From Rhodeus uyekii (lineage: Eukaryota > Chordata > Actinopteri > Cypriniformes > Acheilognathidae): a stretch of DNA of 64,000 nucleotides. The DNA lies in the NCBI GenBank assembly GCA_037043235.1, contig JAWRVZ010000182.1, positions 496,001 through 560,000 on the forward strand, written 5' to 3'. Shown here in pieces: positions 1-12,688 of the stretch (position 1 is the stretch's first letter; the number at the start of each line of letters is the position of its first letter). Position numbers and translations under genes: made by a program. A model generated the notes under the pieces. That model was not told where the DNA came from. It worked only from the letters and a program-made list of their open reading frames with translations, and did not search any database.

Positions 1-1977
1 TCCTTCAGTGTTCTGATGTATTTCCAAGTGAAACTGAATGTTGAATAGAGAGCAGGGTTTAACTTTAAACCCTTTTCAGGGTTTAGCATGGGATGCATGC
101 TCTCCATTCCTCGCTCATAGCAGAATGAGAGTTGTACCACAAATGAACAATGTAACTGATTGAACTCAGCCATCTTGAAGGCCATGGCAAATCTGTAATT
201 GAACCAATAGGAGGTGAGGAAAGAGGAGTGAGGAAGCTTCCTGGGGAGTCAAGACCGAGGATACACAGGTGCTTCATTCCCTTGCATCCTAAGGGGGTGG
301 AGCTAAGACAATAGGACAGGAAGTGTTTATTAACAACACTCTAACCGGAGAAAGTAATAATACTCAACAGGGATTGGCTCTTCTTCTTCTTCTTCTTTCA
401 TTGGAGGCAAAAATATCTGACTAATATGGATTTGCCTCCCTCTCCCCTTCTCCATCAACTCAGGATTACCTTAGCAGTTTTCCAAACTATTGGTTTGTAA
501 TATTTAGTAAAGAATCTGCCACCTATCTACTATTACTTCTTTCTAACCAGGCTCTTGGATGTAACATACCCAAATGAATATAAAGAAAGATTGTAAACTG
601 ATATGCTTATGCGGTCTTTAAAAGCAAGAAAATGAAAACAGGGTTGAATAAATAGGCTATTTACTTGCTGCCTGCAGTGTCAACAGTGTAAACGCAGCTG
701 GTTCGGTTAATGTTTTTCTTCCATAGGCAGCTATAACAGTAGCGCAGTCAGTCGATGTGTGTAAAGGGGCCGCTTGTTGGATTTTTGCTCTGCATGCTTT
801 GAATGTGGATTTGCTGCTAAACTCACTAAATGAGCCAGAGATTTAAAGAACTACATTACAGAATTACATTCATTATACAGATGAATGAATATAATGAAAT
901 TAGGTGCTGCATAGTATAATTAGAAATATCATTAAATTAGGATTTCTGATGTTTTTGAGCACCAAAAACATTACCCGGCCCTGCCAAGTAACAGGATCAC
1001 TGTTGAAATATGGATGGAAAAGCTTAGTTAGTCATCAAACACAAACCCCGGTAAACTTTCTGTCCGTTGTTAGTGTTATAACTACATCATGAAATGATCA
1101 GGATGAAGGGTCCTTACAACAAGGATGATGTTTTTGAAGCTTTTGTGTTTAAAGATTTGTGAAGATGACATTTACCCAGAAGATAGAATGATAATAAAGT
1201 GCAATCAAGTTTAACATCCTTAAAAAGAAAATCTGAATAATTTCATAATTTCATTCTGAATATCTCTCTCCGTCAGAAACCATCTCTCAAAGTCAGATTC
1301 ATTCTAGTTTCATCCCAAATAAAGCACTCTCTGTAGGCCGACACCTTTGACTCTGTTATATAAACTAGGGGGTATTCTTGTTTTATATACATTTCTTGCC
1401 TCACCTCTGAAACTCTTCTCCTCCGCTTGTTTTCATATTCATATTTAGTCATGTCATTGTGACCTTGTATCAACCCATTTATGTACATACATGCATTTGA
1501 TAGACACCTTTACCCAAAGCTGCTTGCACTGAATTCAAGGTACATTATGAGCCTACATTTTATCAGTTAACACATTCCCTTGGAATTGGCAATATTAATG
1601 TCATGCTGTACTGTATGAGCAAAAGGAACACTCCACAACAAATTGGCACAAGAGAGACTACACAAGAAAATTAAACAGGCAACTAAACAAGGCATAAAAG
1701 GTGAGGAAAATAAGACAGATACTCAAAACACAAAACAAAAAAACTACAAGAGAGCATGGCAAGAAAACCCCAACCAAAGAGATAAGAACACAATACAAGG
1801 AAACAAGAGCAGTACCTCTTTCAGGATACTTTCACAAATAACTTCAAATTAACCTACAGTGAGATAACCATGTGAGTATCTTTATGATATTAAAGTGACT
1901 TCATGATACTTACACTTAGCTAAGAAAGTACTTGGTAATTACAGCACTGTGCAAATGTATTCGGCAAAAAGGGAGTC
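1..1977. other. Region without a recognised gene
   Basis: AT-rich sequence with no exon or complete transposon that I can support. It holds a short TTC run near 383-398 and, near 1490-1555, a degenerate copy of the tail seen in a common fish SINE (similar sequence at 35070-35125 and 51766-51820). The missing first exon of ccn6 could lie here or to the left of the window, but no convincing signal peptide followed by a donor site was found. Confidence 0.5.
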
Positions 1978-2406
1978 TGTCATCAGGGAAATGCAGACAC
2001 AGATTTAAGTACACAGAATAGAGGTTTATTGAGAAAGAGCACGAGAGCAGTGAACTGTGATGAGACAGTGAATGGTATCGGGCTCACCTGAGTAGACCGA
2101 ACATAGAGATTTTCTGATAGTTCGGTGAATGTCATGGAAGTGGTTCGTAGACTCGGGGAAGGAGGGAAGTCGTGGAAGTAGTTTGAGGAATTGTAGAAAC
2201 GTGCACATGGAAGGATCAGGTCCATGATGCTGAGAGAGTCTGTACAAGAACGTAAACCAGACTCCATGTGCTGGATGAGTGCCGGTGATATAGTGTATGG
2301 CTGATGGGAAATAGGTGCAAGTACTGAGTGCTCTCAGAGGACTGGGAACAAGTGGGCAGAGACTGAGAGTCTGGAGAGGTGTGGGGGCCTGGCTGTGACC
2401 GTGACA
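1978..2406 (-). repeat. 3' LTR of the truncated gypsy element
   Basis: On the minus strand this begins TGTCACGGTCACAG directly after a purine tract (complement of the C-rich run at 2409-2420) and ends CCTGATGACA. An AATAAA motif lies about 40 bases before the end. Without the 5' LTR, no target-site duplication can be checked. Confidence 0.65.
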
Positions 2407-3135
2407 GTACCCCCTTCCTCCTGAGGACCACGGCAGACGACAATGAGGACGGCCCTGACCCCCAAGGTGCTGGTTGGCTTGGATGGGGAGAGCAGGGTCT
2501 AGGATCTCGTCCTAGAGGTCCGTGTGAGGTGTGTGGAATCTTACCGTAATGAGTTCTGTGCTTATTTGGCCCATGGAAGGAAATGGCTACAGCTGTCCTG
2601 ATGGCGACCGCAGTATTCCGGGAGGTATCTCCCAATTTCCTGGATCTTCCACTTAGTCTGGCAATTGGGTTGCGGGTGATAACCTGAAGTGAGACTGACA
2701 GTTATTCCAAAGAGAGTAAAAAAAGGATTCCATACCCGTGAGATGAACTGTGGCCCACGGTCCGAAATGATGTCTGGAGACTAGTGGGGATGAAGATCCA
2801 TCCCTCAGGAACTCCTGGCGGAGCGGGTTCCTTCGTGCGTAGGCGATGTGCTTATCCAGAGACTACTGGATGGGGCTCACGATGAAGGCTGGACGAAGGA
2901 TGGGTTCAGGAGGAGAGACATGATAGTCTGGGAGCTTGATTGAGTCGTTTTGCATCTCTGAGGTTTTCCAGATTACGATGGTCTGTTATGAGTTGAAAGG
3001 GGTGCCAGGCTCCCTCCAGCCAGTAATGCCACTCTTCCCGTGTTAACTTGATGGCTAGCAACTCACGGTTCCCGATGACGTAGTTGTGCTCCACGATGGA
3101 TGGAGCTGAATTGATGGATGAAACAATGGTACAAA
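1978..3135 (-). mobile_element. Truncated Ty3/gypsy LTR retrotransposon
   Basis: Read on the minus strand, 3130-2900 resembles the RNase H region of gypsy elements (GNRELLAIKL, then WLEG and TDHRNLE). At 2800-2620 comes an integrase-core segment (ISDRGPQFISRVW, then SGYHPQPN). A purine-rich tract and a 3' LTR follow at about 1978-2406, with TGT...ACA ends and an AATAAA-type signal near its end. The 5' LTR, gag, protease and most of the reverse transcriptase are missing, and RNase H is joined to integrase by a deletion, so this is a dead 5'-truncated copy. It sits just upstream of ccn6 exon 2, probably in intron 1. Confidence 0.8.
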
Positions 3136-3245
3136 TTGGTGAAGTAATGTAAAATAACATTTCTTTTCAGAAAAAACCAAAATGGAAATAAAATAAAAAA
3201 AATTAAATAACAAATAAAATTGTTTTCTTTTTGTATGTATAACAG

Positions 3246-3507
3246 GTCACTTATAGCAGGCAGAAGCAGCGACAAGGGACAGGTCTGGTGGAGAGGAGGC
3301 AGTTCTGTAGCTGGCCGTGTAAATGTGGTGTCCGGCCACCATGCGCCCCTGGTGTCAGCTCTATCTTGGATGGCTGCGGCTGCTGCAAAACCTGTGCACG
3401 GCAGATTGGGGAATCATGCAATGAAAAGGACATCTGTGACCCTCACAAGAGCATGTACTGTGACTTTTCCAAAGACCAGCCACGTTATGAGGTTGGCATC
3501 TGTGCTT
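3246..3507 (+). CDS. ccn6: ccn6 exon 2: IGFBP domain
   Basis: The acceptor follows a pyrimidine-rich tract and ACAG; the donor is T|GTGAGT. The translation holds the IGFBP-type motif DGCGCCKTCA and the CDPHKSMYCD segment typical of CCN proteins. The exon ends one base into a codon, and exon 3 completes that codon as Tyr. A second AG at 3258-3259 could be an alternative acceptor, so the first few residues are less certain. Confidence 0.93.
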
Positions 3508-6500
3508 GTGAGTGAACATTTTATGGAAAACCCTGTGTGGTGGTTATAAATTTACTTTATTCTCTGAAAACAATTTTGTAAAAACAAAAAAAGTTAAACA
3601 ATAAAGTTATAAAGTAATACAGAGACTTGCACAAGATATGCAGGGAAAGAATATCATGTCTATAAATTAAGAATGTATTCCTTCGCCACATTCCATTGAT
3701 TTGTAAATCTTGACGACTATCTTAATTCATTCCCTCATTTTAATTTACTTAAATCCTGGCCACATTTTACCTACAAGGATGGGAAACAAATAAAACAAGC
3801 AATTAAAGGGTTAGTTCACCCAAAAATTCACCCAAGCCATCCAAGATGTTAATGACTTTTCAGCCAAACACAATCAGAGTTATATTAAAAACATCCTGGC
3901 CCTTACAAGCTTAGAGTGAATGGTACCTTCAATTTTGAAGCTCCAAAAAGCGTATACATGTTAAAACATGTTAATAACATTTCCATGTTAAACATTATCC
4001 TTTTTAAAGTACGGCTTTCAAAAGCACAGCTTTTGTTTTTGTAAGAAAAATATCAATATTTATAACTTTATAAACTATAATCCCTGGCTTCCAGTAACAT
4101 CTGTGCACAAGTCTAATTCCAGAGGAAGAGTGACCTCTGACCCGACGTATAAGTAGTGTAAGCTCAGGTGAGCGTAAGATTCTGGCTGGGCAACAAACTC
4201 AAGCTAGGATGGTTTGAGTAAATTATCGGATCATTGTCATTCCCTTTTGAAGGGAACTCGACGCTGCGTCTCCTAGGGGTCGCTTTGGGGTATACCTTCG
4301 GTGTGACAGGTGTCTGAAGCAAATGATCTAATTATCAACCACGGGTGCTGCTGCAGGTATAAAGAAGCACCCAAACAGTAAGTCATCCTCTTCTTATCTT
4401 CAGGAGGCAAGCTTGTTTGTTGCAGATTCAGTAACGATGGCCAGTAAGGAACGCAACTATCACCGCTGTGTTCATCCGTGTCAACGTTTTTTGACACCCG
4501 ATGACACACACGATATGTGTGTTATGTGTCTTGGGGAAGAACATGCACGCTTGGTTCTCGAGGGAGCCTTTTGTGTGCACTGTGAGCGCTTCCCTGTTAG
4601 GAAGTTGCGCTCGCGTTTGTCCCTTTTCCTGAGGGAATCGGAACAACCATCTGGGGTTCCGATCCTACTACAGCCGAGGCGAGCAGCAAGTGGCACTCTT
4701 GGGGCTCGCAGATGGAGCTTTCTGAAAAGCTGAAGATGGTTGTTATCTCCCCGCTGTTGGAGGCTGACGCGAACGAGCTTCTCGAAGGGGGCACGTCACT
4801 ATCTTCTTCCTCACGGGAGAGTGCACTCCCTGCAAATCAAGACGAGGGGGAGGATGCGGATTTCGAAGATTCCTCTGAGTTTTCGCATCCCTCCTGCCCC
4901 CCCCCCCCCCTGACATTTTCTGCGCATATCTATCCCACTCAGCCTAACTATGCTGATGTGGAGGAGGCTCAGACTAATGGCTACGTGAGAATACCTCCCG
5001 TCGAAGAGACGCTCGCGAGCTATCTCTTGGTGGGCGAGGCATTCGCGTTGAAGGCGCCGTCCCTGCTGTCGCAGCCTTTGCGTGAAACTTTGCGTTTGAA
5101 CGGCAGGGCGTAGACGGCAGCAGATCAAGCAGCTGCAGCCTTGCACAGTGTGGCAGTGTTGCAGGCTTACCAGGCTGACCTGCTTGGAGACCTGACCTCT
5201 CCGGACGCGGTGGCTGAGCTGTGCCGCACTACAGATCTGGCTTTCCGTGCTACCAAACAGACAGCCTTTGCTGTCCATTCTATTCTATTGTAGTCATGGA
5301 GAGACACCTCTGGGTTAACCTGGCAGACATCAGGAAAGGGGAGAGAGCTTTCCTCAATGCGCCGGTCGGGAACTCTTCGGGACCTCTGTCGAGGTAGTGG
5401 TCTCGAGGGTCAGGGTGGCGAAGGCGCGCTCAGCAGCTTTTAAGTCATTTATACCGTGGCGCCCCAGATCTCAGGCCGCGAGCATTGTCAGTCAAACTAC
5501 TATGGCCTCCGCTCTGGTGAGCTCCGCTTGTTAAATGAGTGGTTCCACCGAACCCCCTTGCTGCGCCACAAGCATCGAGTGCTTTCCCCTTCTATAATCT
5601 AGAAGGGTAGCTGCAAAGTGCTGCAAAGAGCTCAGTAGCGCCTAAGTGTTGCAGGCCTAGCAGTTGCGGCTCTAGGTCTTTGCTTTGTGGGTTCAGTCCT
5701 GAGTGGAATGGCTCCTGCACTCCCTCAGACTCTAGATAGAGCGTGCTTAGGCCTCGTCTCTAGTTCCTTGAGGCCTTCATTCTCTAGTAGCCCGACCAGG
5801 GTCACTGCAGGTCGCAGGACAGTTCCCCTGGGGGTCTTTGCTGTTTTTTGCAGTCATGCCCTTCAGCATGGTGGCATTGGTATTCCGTTCCCCAAAGAGA
5901 CCCCCAGGGGATGCTATGGGGTCGCTGAGACGTTTCCCTTTGAAAGGGAACGTCTCAGGTTACTATTGTAACCATAGTTCAAAGAGTATAGGAAACGAGA
6001 CACTGCGTCTCTTTGCCATGCTTCGAGCTTTCCTGCTGCTGTCTCCTTCAGATAAGAAGTGGACCTTCAGATAAGAAGTGGATACCGTCATAGGCAGCTG
6101 CCGGCCATTGTCAGGTTCATTGGTGTGATTCGATAATTTGCTTCAGACACCTGTCACACCGAAGGTATTCCCCAAAGTGACCCCTTGGAGATGCAGCGTC
6201 TCGTTCCCTATTCTCAGGGAACTGTGGTTACAATAGTAACCTGAGATGTTTTTCACTATGACTTTAATTTGAGAAGAATTAAGTTTAGTAGATCTAAGTT
6301 CACTTTTTGTATTCTACAGTCAATGCTGTATATTTTTTGCAGACATGATGGGGGTGGGTTGTGACCTCAATGGGGCTCACTATGATAACGGACAGGCCTT
6401 TCAGCCCAATCCTCTCTACCAATGCACTTGCATAACTGGAGCCATCGGCTGTACCCCTGCCTTCATTCAAAAGCCAGCAGGAATGTTGGCCAACTTGCCT

Positions 6501-9500
6501 GCAGGACTCAAGAGCAATCAAAGCCCTAAACGCCAGCAGGAAACCACTTACAGGACCATGTCAGGTAAATGTGACCCTATGTGTTAAAATATCAAAGACC
6601 ACAAAAACAGCACTCACAAAACATCATGCAATTTGACATACTTTTGAGGGAATATTCAGATAAAATACATTTAAGGTATAATAAAATTAATTTCAATCTA
6701 AAAAAAGGTTGAAGATTGTTATTACATTTTGATGAAAGGTTATTATTACAACAAGACCAAAGATATTAAGACAGTAAATAATGTAGGTTTCATTTGGATT
6801 TCATGTTGACTTAAAAGCAATGTTCCAGGTTTGATACAATGAATGTTGGATAGCATTTGTGGAAGACTATCATAGATACTACTGGTAAATAAAACCTATT
6901 TATACCATTTACACAAGTGCAAGTAGCCTGCCTTGATGACAGCTCCAGGGAAGCAGAGCTTCTAAAAAAGCTAGACTAGAAAAGGCTAGAAAAAGATGGA
7001 CCGAACCTGCCTGAAGACTCCCCTTCCTTCATAGATCCTGGGCCTGTGTCTGTCCAATCCTGCGCCAGAATGGTGTTCTAAATCTTATAATATCACGATT
7101 ATTATGTAATAATAATCTAATAGAGGAATGATCTTTTAAATGCGCTTCCTTAGTTTTCGTACTTACAGAGCAAAATCTCTGGAATGTTAAAATCCATATT
7201 AGTTTATATTTCTTAGTATAACATTCAATTTGTTCATGTTACTGCCCTTGAAGAGAATTGCTCTCTAAAGGGACATGGTGAAGGAAAAAACGAAAAAATA
7301 TTTTTCTGTGCTTTTTCATTCACTCGCAAATGTTTTGTGTCCCCCGAGAAACTTTGGGTTTGCCCACAAAGAGCTCAAAATGTTTTGAAAGCAAACTGAA
7401 AGTTGCTAGGGGAACGCAATAGCACTGACTAGTCATTTTTTTAAATCAAAGGCATTGCTTCCCATCCCATATTTTTTCCCACCAACATGTCCCTTTGGGG
7501 CTCCATAGAGTTGAATGTCAAGAGTTTGCGCTGGAATGTCTTAGGGATTTTTTGATTTGATTTAACTAAAAAAAAGTTTGTGGTTAAAATATCTGGAAGA
7601 TACTTTCATTGTTTAGATGAAACATACTCATACTTGAAACATGAATTTTAAAGCTGTGTTGTACTTTAAAAATGTATAAATGTATGTTGCCATATGAAGA
7701 CTAATTGTTGTTCATTTATCACAAATAAATATAATGTGTACCTAGACTTTGTATTTGTATTAAAAACATTGTATTTGTATTAATCTTATTCAAATCGTCT
7801 AAGAAATTTCAGACGAAACCCATGGTAAACTAGCCTTCTGGATCATTTTAGACAAGAGCAGTAGCTATACAGTACTCACAGATTGAATGTGATGCCTGGG
7901 GTGAGCTCAGATGTTTGAATGTGTGCTGTGGGATGACATAGTGCTTTGTGACTGTAACACTGAAAGCTTACAGGGATCCTCCCTTAGCCTGGAAGAAGAA
8001 CTGTTTGGTCCAAACCACAGCCTGGTCACCTTGTTCCCGCACCTGTGGCATCGGCATATCTGTACGAGTCAACAACGATAACAGCAAGTGTGAGATGAGA
8101 AAAGAGCGCCGACTCTGTCTGCTTCGACCATGTAATAAAAATGCTCTAAAGGGACTTAAGGTAAGAGATCTATCCTGCTGAAACATTACATGCTGAGCAA
8201 GGTTAAACTAGAAAATAAAATTGATCAACATGGATTATTTTTAAATGTCTTTGTATTGTATACCTAAATAATAAGTTGTGACAATTTTTTTAGTTGGTTT
8301 TAAAGGATTAGTTCACCCAAAAATTAAAAATTCATGCCATTCAGAAGCAAAATGATCATATTGTATGCATGAATGGATCGAAAATGTAACACTCTTAAAT
8401 GTAATTAGGTATGCTCACGCCATAAATAAAATATTTGGAATTTTCTGTTCCTACGTGTACCATGTGACTGCTGTACTATCTATCTCAGTGGTTCTTAGCC
8501 CGGGTTCGATCGAACCCCAGGGGTTCGGTGAGTCAGTCTTAGGGGTTCGGTGGAGCAGTAGTCCCCAAACCCCGGTCCACGGATCGTATCGCGGAACAAA
8601 TGGTATCAGTCCACCCATGGAAATACAATTACGTCCATTTTATTATCAGGAGCCGAGTACCGCGCAACCCACAACAGTCGCGCAACCCCTCTGCACCCCC
8701 TCTGTTACCATCTGTTACCATGTGTTTTTTTAATTAGCGGTTTAATTATGGCTAGTTTAAAGGCTTTTGGTACGTATCCTAGTGACAAAGATGAATTAAC
8801 AATATTAAGAAGAGGATCTATGATTTCTGGAAGCATCTCTTTCAGTAGCTTAGTTGGTATTGGGTCTAGTATACATGTTGCTGATTTTGATGATTTAACG
8901 AGTTTAGACAATTGTTCCTCCCCAATAGCAATGAAGGAGTGGAATTTTTCTTCAGGGACACTAAAATTTACTGTATTTTGTGATAAAGTAGTAGACGGTT
9001 GCATGGTTATAATTTTCTCTCTAATATTATGAATTTTGCAAGTAAAGAAGTTCATGAAGTCATTACTGCTGTGCTGTTTTAAAGCATCTGAGGTTGAAGC
9101 TTTATTTCTTGTTAGTTTAGTCACTGTATCAAATAAATACCTAGGGTTGTATTTTTTTTCTTCTAAGAGGGTAAAAAAGTAAGCAGATCTAGCTGATTTT
9201 AAGACCTTTCTGAATGCAATAGAGCTGTCTTTCCATAAAATTCGAAAAACCTCAAGCTTAGTTTTTTTCCAGCTCCGCTCCATTTTTCTGGCTGCTCTCT
9301 TGAGGGCCCGGGTGTGCTCGTTGTACCACGGTGTTGGACAAATTTTTTTTTTTTTTTAAATTTTTTTTTTTACTTTAATCTTCTTTAAGCGCAACGGAGC
9401 AACAGTGTGTAAAGTGCTGGAAAAGAGAGAGTTAATAGTTTCTGTTGCAACATCAAGTTCTTCTAGGCAATCTGGGATGTTAAGTAGATGAAACTGATCA

Positions 9501-12500
9501 GGAAGATTATTTATAAAGCTATATTTTGTGTTAGGAGTGATAGTTCTACTACATTTATAACAGGGAGTTAGTTTTTCGACTTTGGCTAAAGGTAATCTAC
9601 ACGCTACTAAGTAATGATCTGAGATATCATCGCTCTGCTGCAGAATTTGAACAGTATCAACATTGATCCCATATGACAATATTAGATCTAAAGTATGATT
9701 ACGAGAATGAGTGGGTCCTGATACATGTTGTGTAACTCCAATAGAGTTTAAAATATCTCTAAATGCCAATCCCAATGCGTCTTTTTCATTATCTACATGG
9801 ATATTAAAATCACCGACAATTATGACTTTATCTGCAGACATTACTAATTCTGAGAGAAAATCAGCAGATTCTTTGATAAAGTCTGTATGGTTCCCTGGTG
9901 GCCTGTATAGAATAGCCAGTACAAAAGTTAAACAGGAATTATTTCTTGCACTAGATAATTTTACATTAAGGACCATCACTTCAAAAGAATTTCAAATTAT
10001 TTCAAATTAGACCTTTGAGCAGTACTGATCGTGTTACTATAAATTACAGCAACACCTCCTCCTTTACCTTTCTGACGAGACTTTATAACAGTTTATAACA
10101 GTAATCTTGAGGGGTGGACTCAAGATAATAATCGTCTGGTTTTAGCCAGGTTTCTGTCAAACATAGCACATCTAGTTTATAATCTGTAATCATATCATTT
10201 ACAATAAGTGCTTTTGAGGATACGGCAGTATCGATATATCGATACTCACAAGCTAATTACTTGGTATCGATATCTGCACAAAAATATCGATATTAAAATT
10301 AAATTAATTAATAATTTCTGCATCAATTTCTGCAAAAAGTGTTTTCGTTACTTCGCGCATCGCGCATATTGTCCACTCGCATAAACAGAATGGCATGGCA
10401 CTATGGCAGTGTCACAGTCTAGTCTAGTTCCTTATGTTTGTCCCTCTTGTGCTAACGTTGCAGTCTCTACGTGTGGATGTATAACTCCCGTGTTTTGCAC
10501 CCCCGTGTGCTTCCTTGTTGCCCTAATTAAAGTGTTTCTGTTTGCATTCCGTGTTCCGAGTCGTCTCCGCATCACACGCCAGCTACTCCAGTGTTACAGA
10601 AAAACTGACCAGGTTAAGTCGCCTCTAAAGACTTTTCCAAAGATGGATTTCAAAAATGAACTTCTGTCAATTGCCCAAAGGAAAGACTGGCACTTCAGCC
10701 AGTTTGTGCTGGAATTTTCTTTGGTCGCCTGCCGTGCTCCGTTACCGGACAATACCATCAAGGCGCTGTTCTGGGTCGGGGTGACTAATCACCATCTCTC
10801 CGGGAACTGTCCAGACACCACCGGCCTGGGCTGGTCGGAAACGGTGGTGAAGTGTCTGGATAGTGTCTACCCCCGATCCAGACAGCGGAAGCCGGCAGCA
10901 GAGCCAGCGCTCCCGAGCTTCGCGTCAGAGCCGGTTCCCGCGCCTCGACGCCTGCCAGCGCCCGTGATCCGCCCGCCAGAGCCAGAGGCCGCCGATCACC
11001 CTGCAGTCTTCCCACCCAGCCTCCCTCTCCCACCACCTCTACCCACCCTGCACCCATCTCTGCCTGTGTCCCGCTTCCCCACTCTGGCTCCCCCCAACAC
11101 TGTGGAGCCGCCATGCGTCGGCGGCACACCGGCATCGTGGGGCACTGAGGTTCCACCTCCGACCTCGGTGCCCCTCATTCCACCTCGGCCCGTCGACGCA
11201 TCGTCAGCGCCTCCACTCCTCACCCCCTCAGCCCCAGCGACGTCCCTCGGCCTTACCTCTCCTGCGGGCTCCCTCGTCCTCCCGGTGTCACCTTGGTCGG
11301 TCGTCGCCTGGTCTGCCCGGCTCTTCCCTCCCCTCGGTTCCCCCTATGTCCTCTGTCCCTCCGCCTCCGAGTCAGTCCTCGGACCTGCCGCTGGTTCTTC
11401 GGAGGTTCGTCACTCTAGCTCCTCCTCGGCCTCCGGAGCCAGCGGCGTCACTCGGGTTCCTAGGTCCATCGGCTCCACCATGGACTGACTCGGGTGCCTG
11501 GCCCCTGACCCCGCCTGCTCCCCCCTGGACACCTCCCCCCAACACTGTGGAGCCGCCATGCGTCGGCGGCACACCGGCATCGTGGGGCACTGAGGTTCCA
11601 CCTCCGACCTCGGTGCCCCTCATTCCACCTCGGCCCGTCGACGCATCGTCAGCGCCTCCACTCCTCACCCCCTCAGCCCCAGCGACGTCCCTCGGCCTTA
11701 CCTCTCCTGCGGGCTCCCTCGTCCTCCCGGTGTCACCTTGGTCGGTCGTCGCCTGGTCTGCCCGGCTCTTCCCTCCCCTCGGTTCCCCGTATGTCCTCTG
11801 TCCCTCCGCCTCCGAGTCAGTCCTCAGACCTGCCGCTGGTTCTTCGGAGGTTCGTCACTCTAGCTCCTCCTCGGCCTCCGGAGCCAGCGGCGTCACTCGG
11901 GTTCCTAGGTCCATCGGCTCCACCATGGACTGACTCGGGTGCCTGGCCCCTGACCCCGCCTGCTCCCCCCTGGACACCTCCCTCTGCCTGGCCCCTGATC
12001 CCTCCTGCACCACCATGGACTTTCTAGTTGTTTGGACTCTGTGCCATGTTCATTGTTTTGTTCAGTCCTCCCCCTGGTCCCCCTCCCTCCCTCCACTGTC
12101 GACCTGTTTAGGCGCGAGGTCGCGCCTTCCGGGAGGGGGAGCTACTGTCACAGTTTAGTCTAGTTCCTTATGTCTGTCCCTCTTGTGCTAACGTTGCAGT
12201 CTCTACGTGTGGATGTATAACTCCCGTGTTTTGCACCCCCGTGTGCTTCCTTGTTGCCCTAATTAAAGTGTTTCTGTTTGCATTCCGTGTTCCGAGTCGT
12301 CTCCGCATTACACGCCAGCTACTCCAGTGTTACAGGCAGAAAGAAAGCGTAGCGGGGTGTGGTGCTACTTTTCAACGGCAGAAAAAAGTTTTGCGAGATA
12401 TTTGTGACATGTTATGAAGTATTTTGTTTAATCAATATTTTTTGTAAAATACTGTATTATTTAAAAAATATATATATTTATTTGTCAAATTTACTTTTGT

Positions 12501-12637
12501 AATACATTTATTAATGGCCAATATGTCTTATGTGTCATGTGTGGATGCCTTGAAATTTGTAATTTGCCTTGAAGCGTAATATATATATATATATTTTTTT
12601 TTTTTTCTTTTTTTTTTTTCAAAAACATAAAAAGGAA

Positions 12638-12688
<51 letters not shown>

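Larger units (their letters stand above)
10410..12334 (+). mobile_element. Short non-autonomous LTR element with a proline-rich gag-like ORF (copy 1)
   Basis: Two 189-base LTRs (10410-10598 and 12146-12334) are nearly identical, begin TGTCACAG and end GTGTTACA. They are flanked by the perfect 5 bp duplication GGCAG (10405-10409 and 12335-12339). The internal 1.5 kb has no protease, reverse transcriptase or integrase. It has one gag-like ORF from ATG 10643, a 445-base tandem duplication, a hairpin, and the purine tract GGGAGGGGGAGC just before the 3' LTR. The LTRs lack a clear TATA box. It is related to the copy at 26184-28163. Confidence 0.9.

Noticed and set aside
2216..2635. 139-codon minus-strand open frame
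   Set aside because: It spans the gypsy LTR boundary and 3' untranslated part; no domain is seen, so it is treated as part of the dead element.
4811..5278. 155-codon minus-strand open frame
   Set aside because: It is antisense to the DIRS-like gag remnant, which has the recognisable Cys/His motifs.
10785..11668. Gly/Arg-rich minus-strand open frames
   Set aside because: They are shadows of the GC-rich proline-rich ORF on the plus strand.
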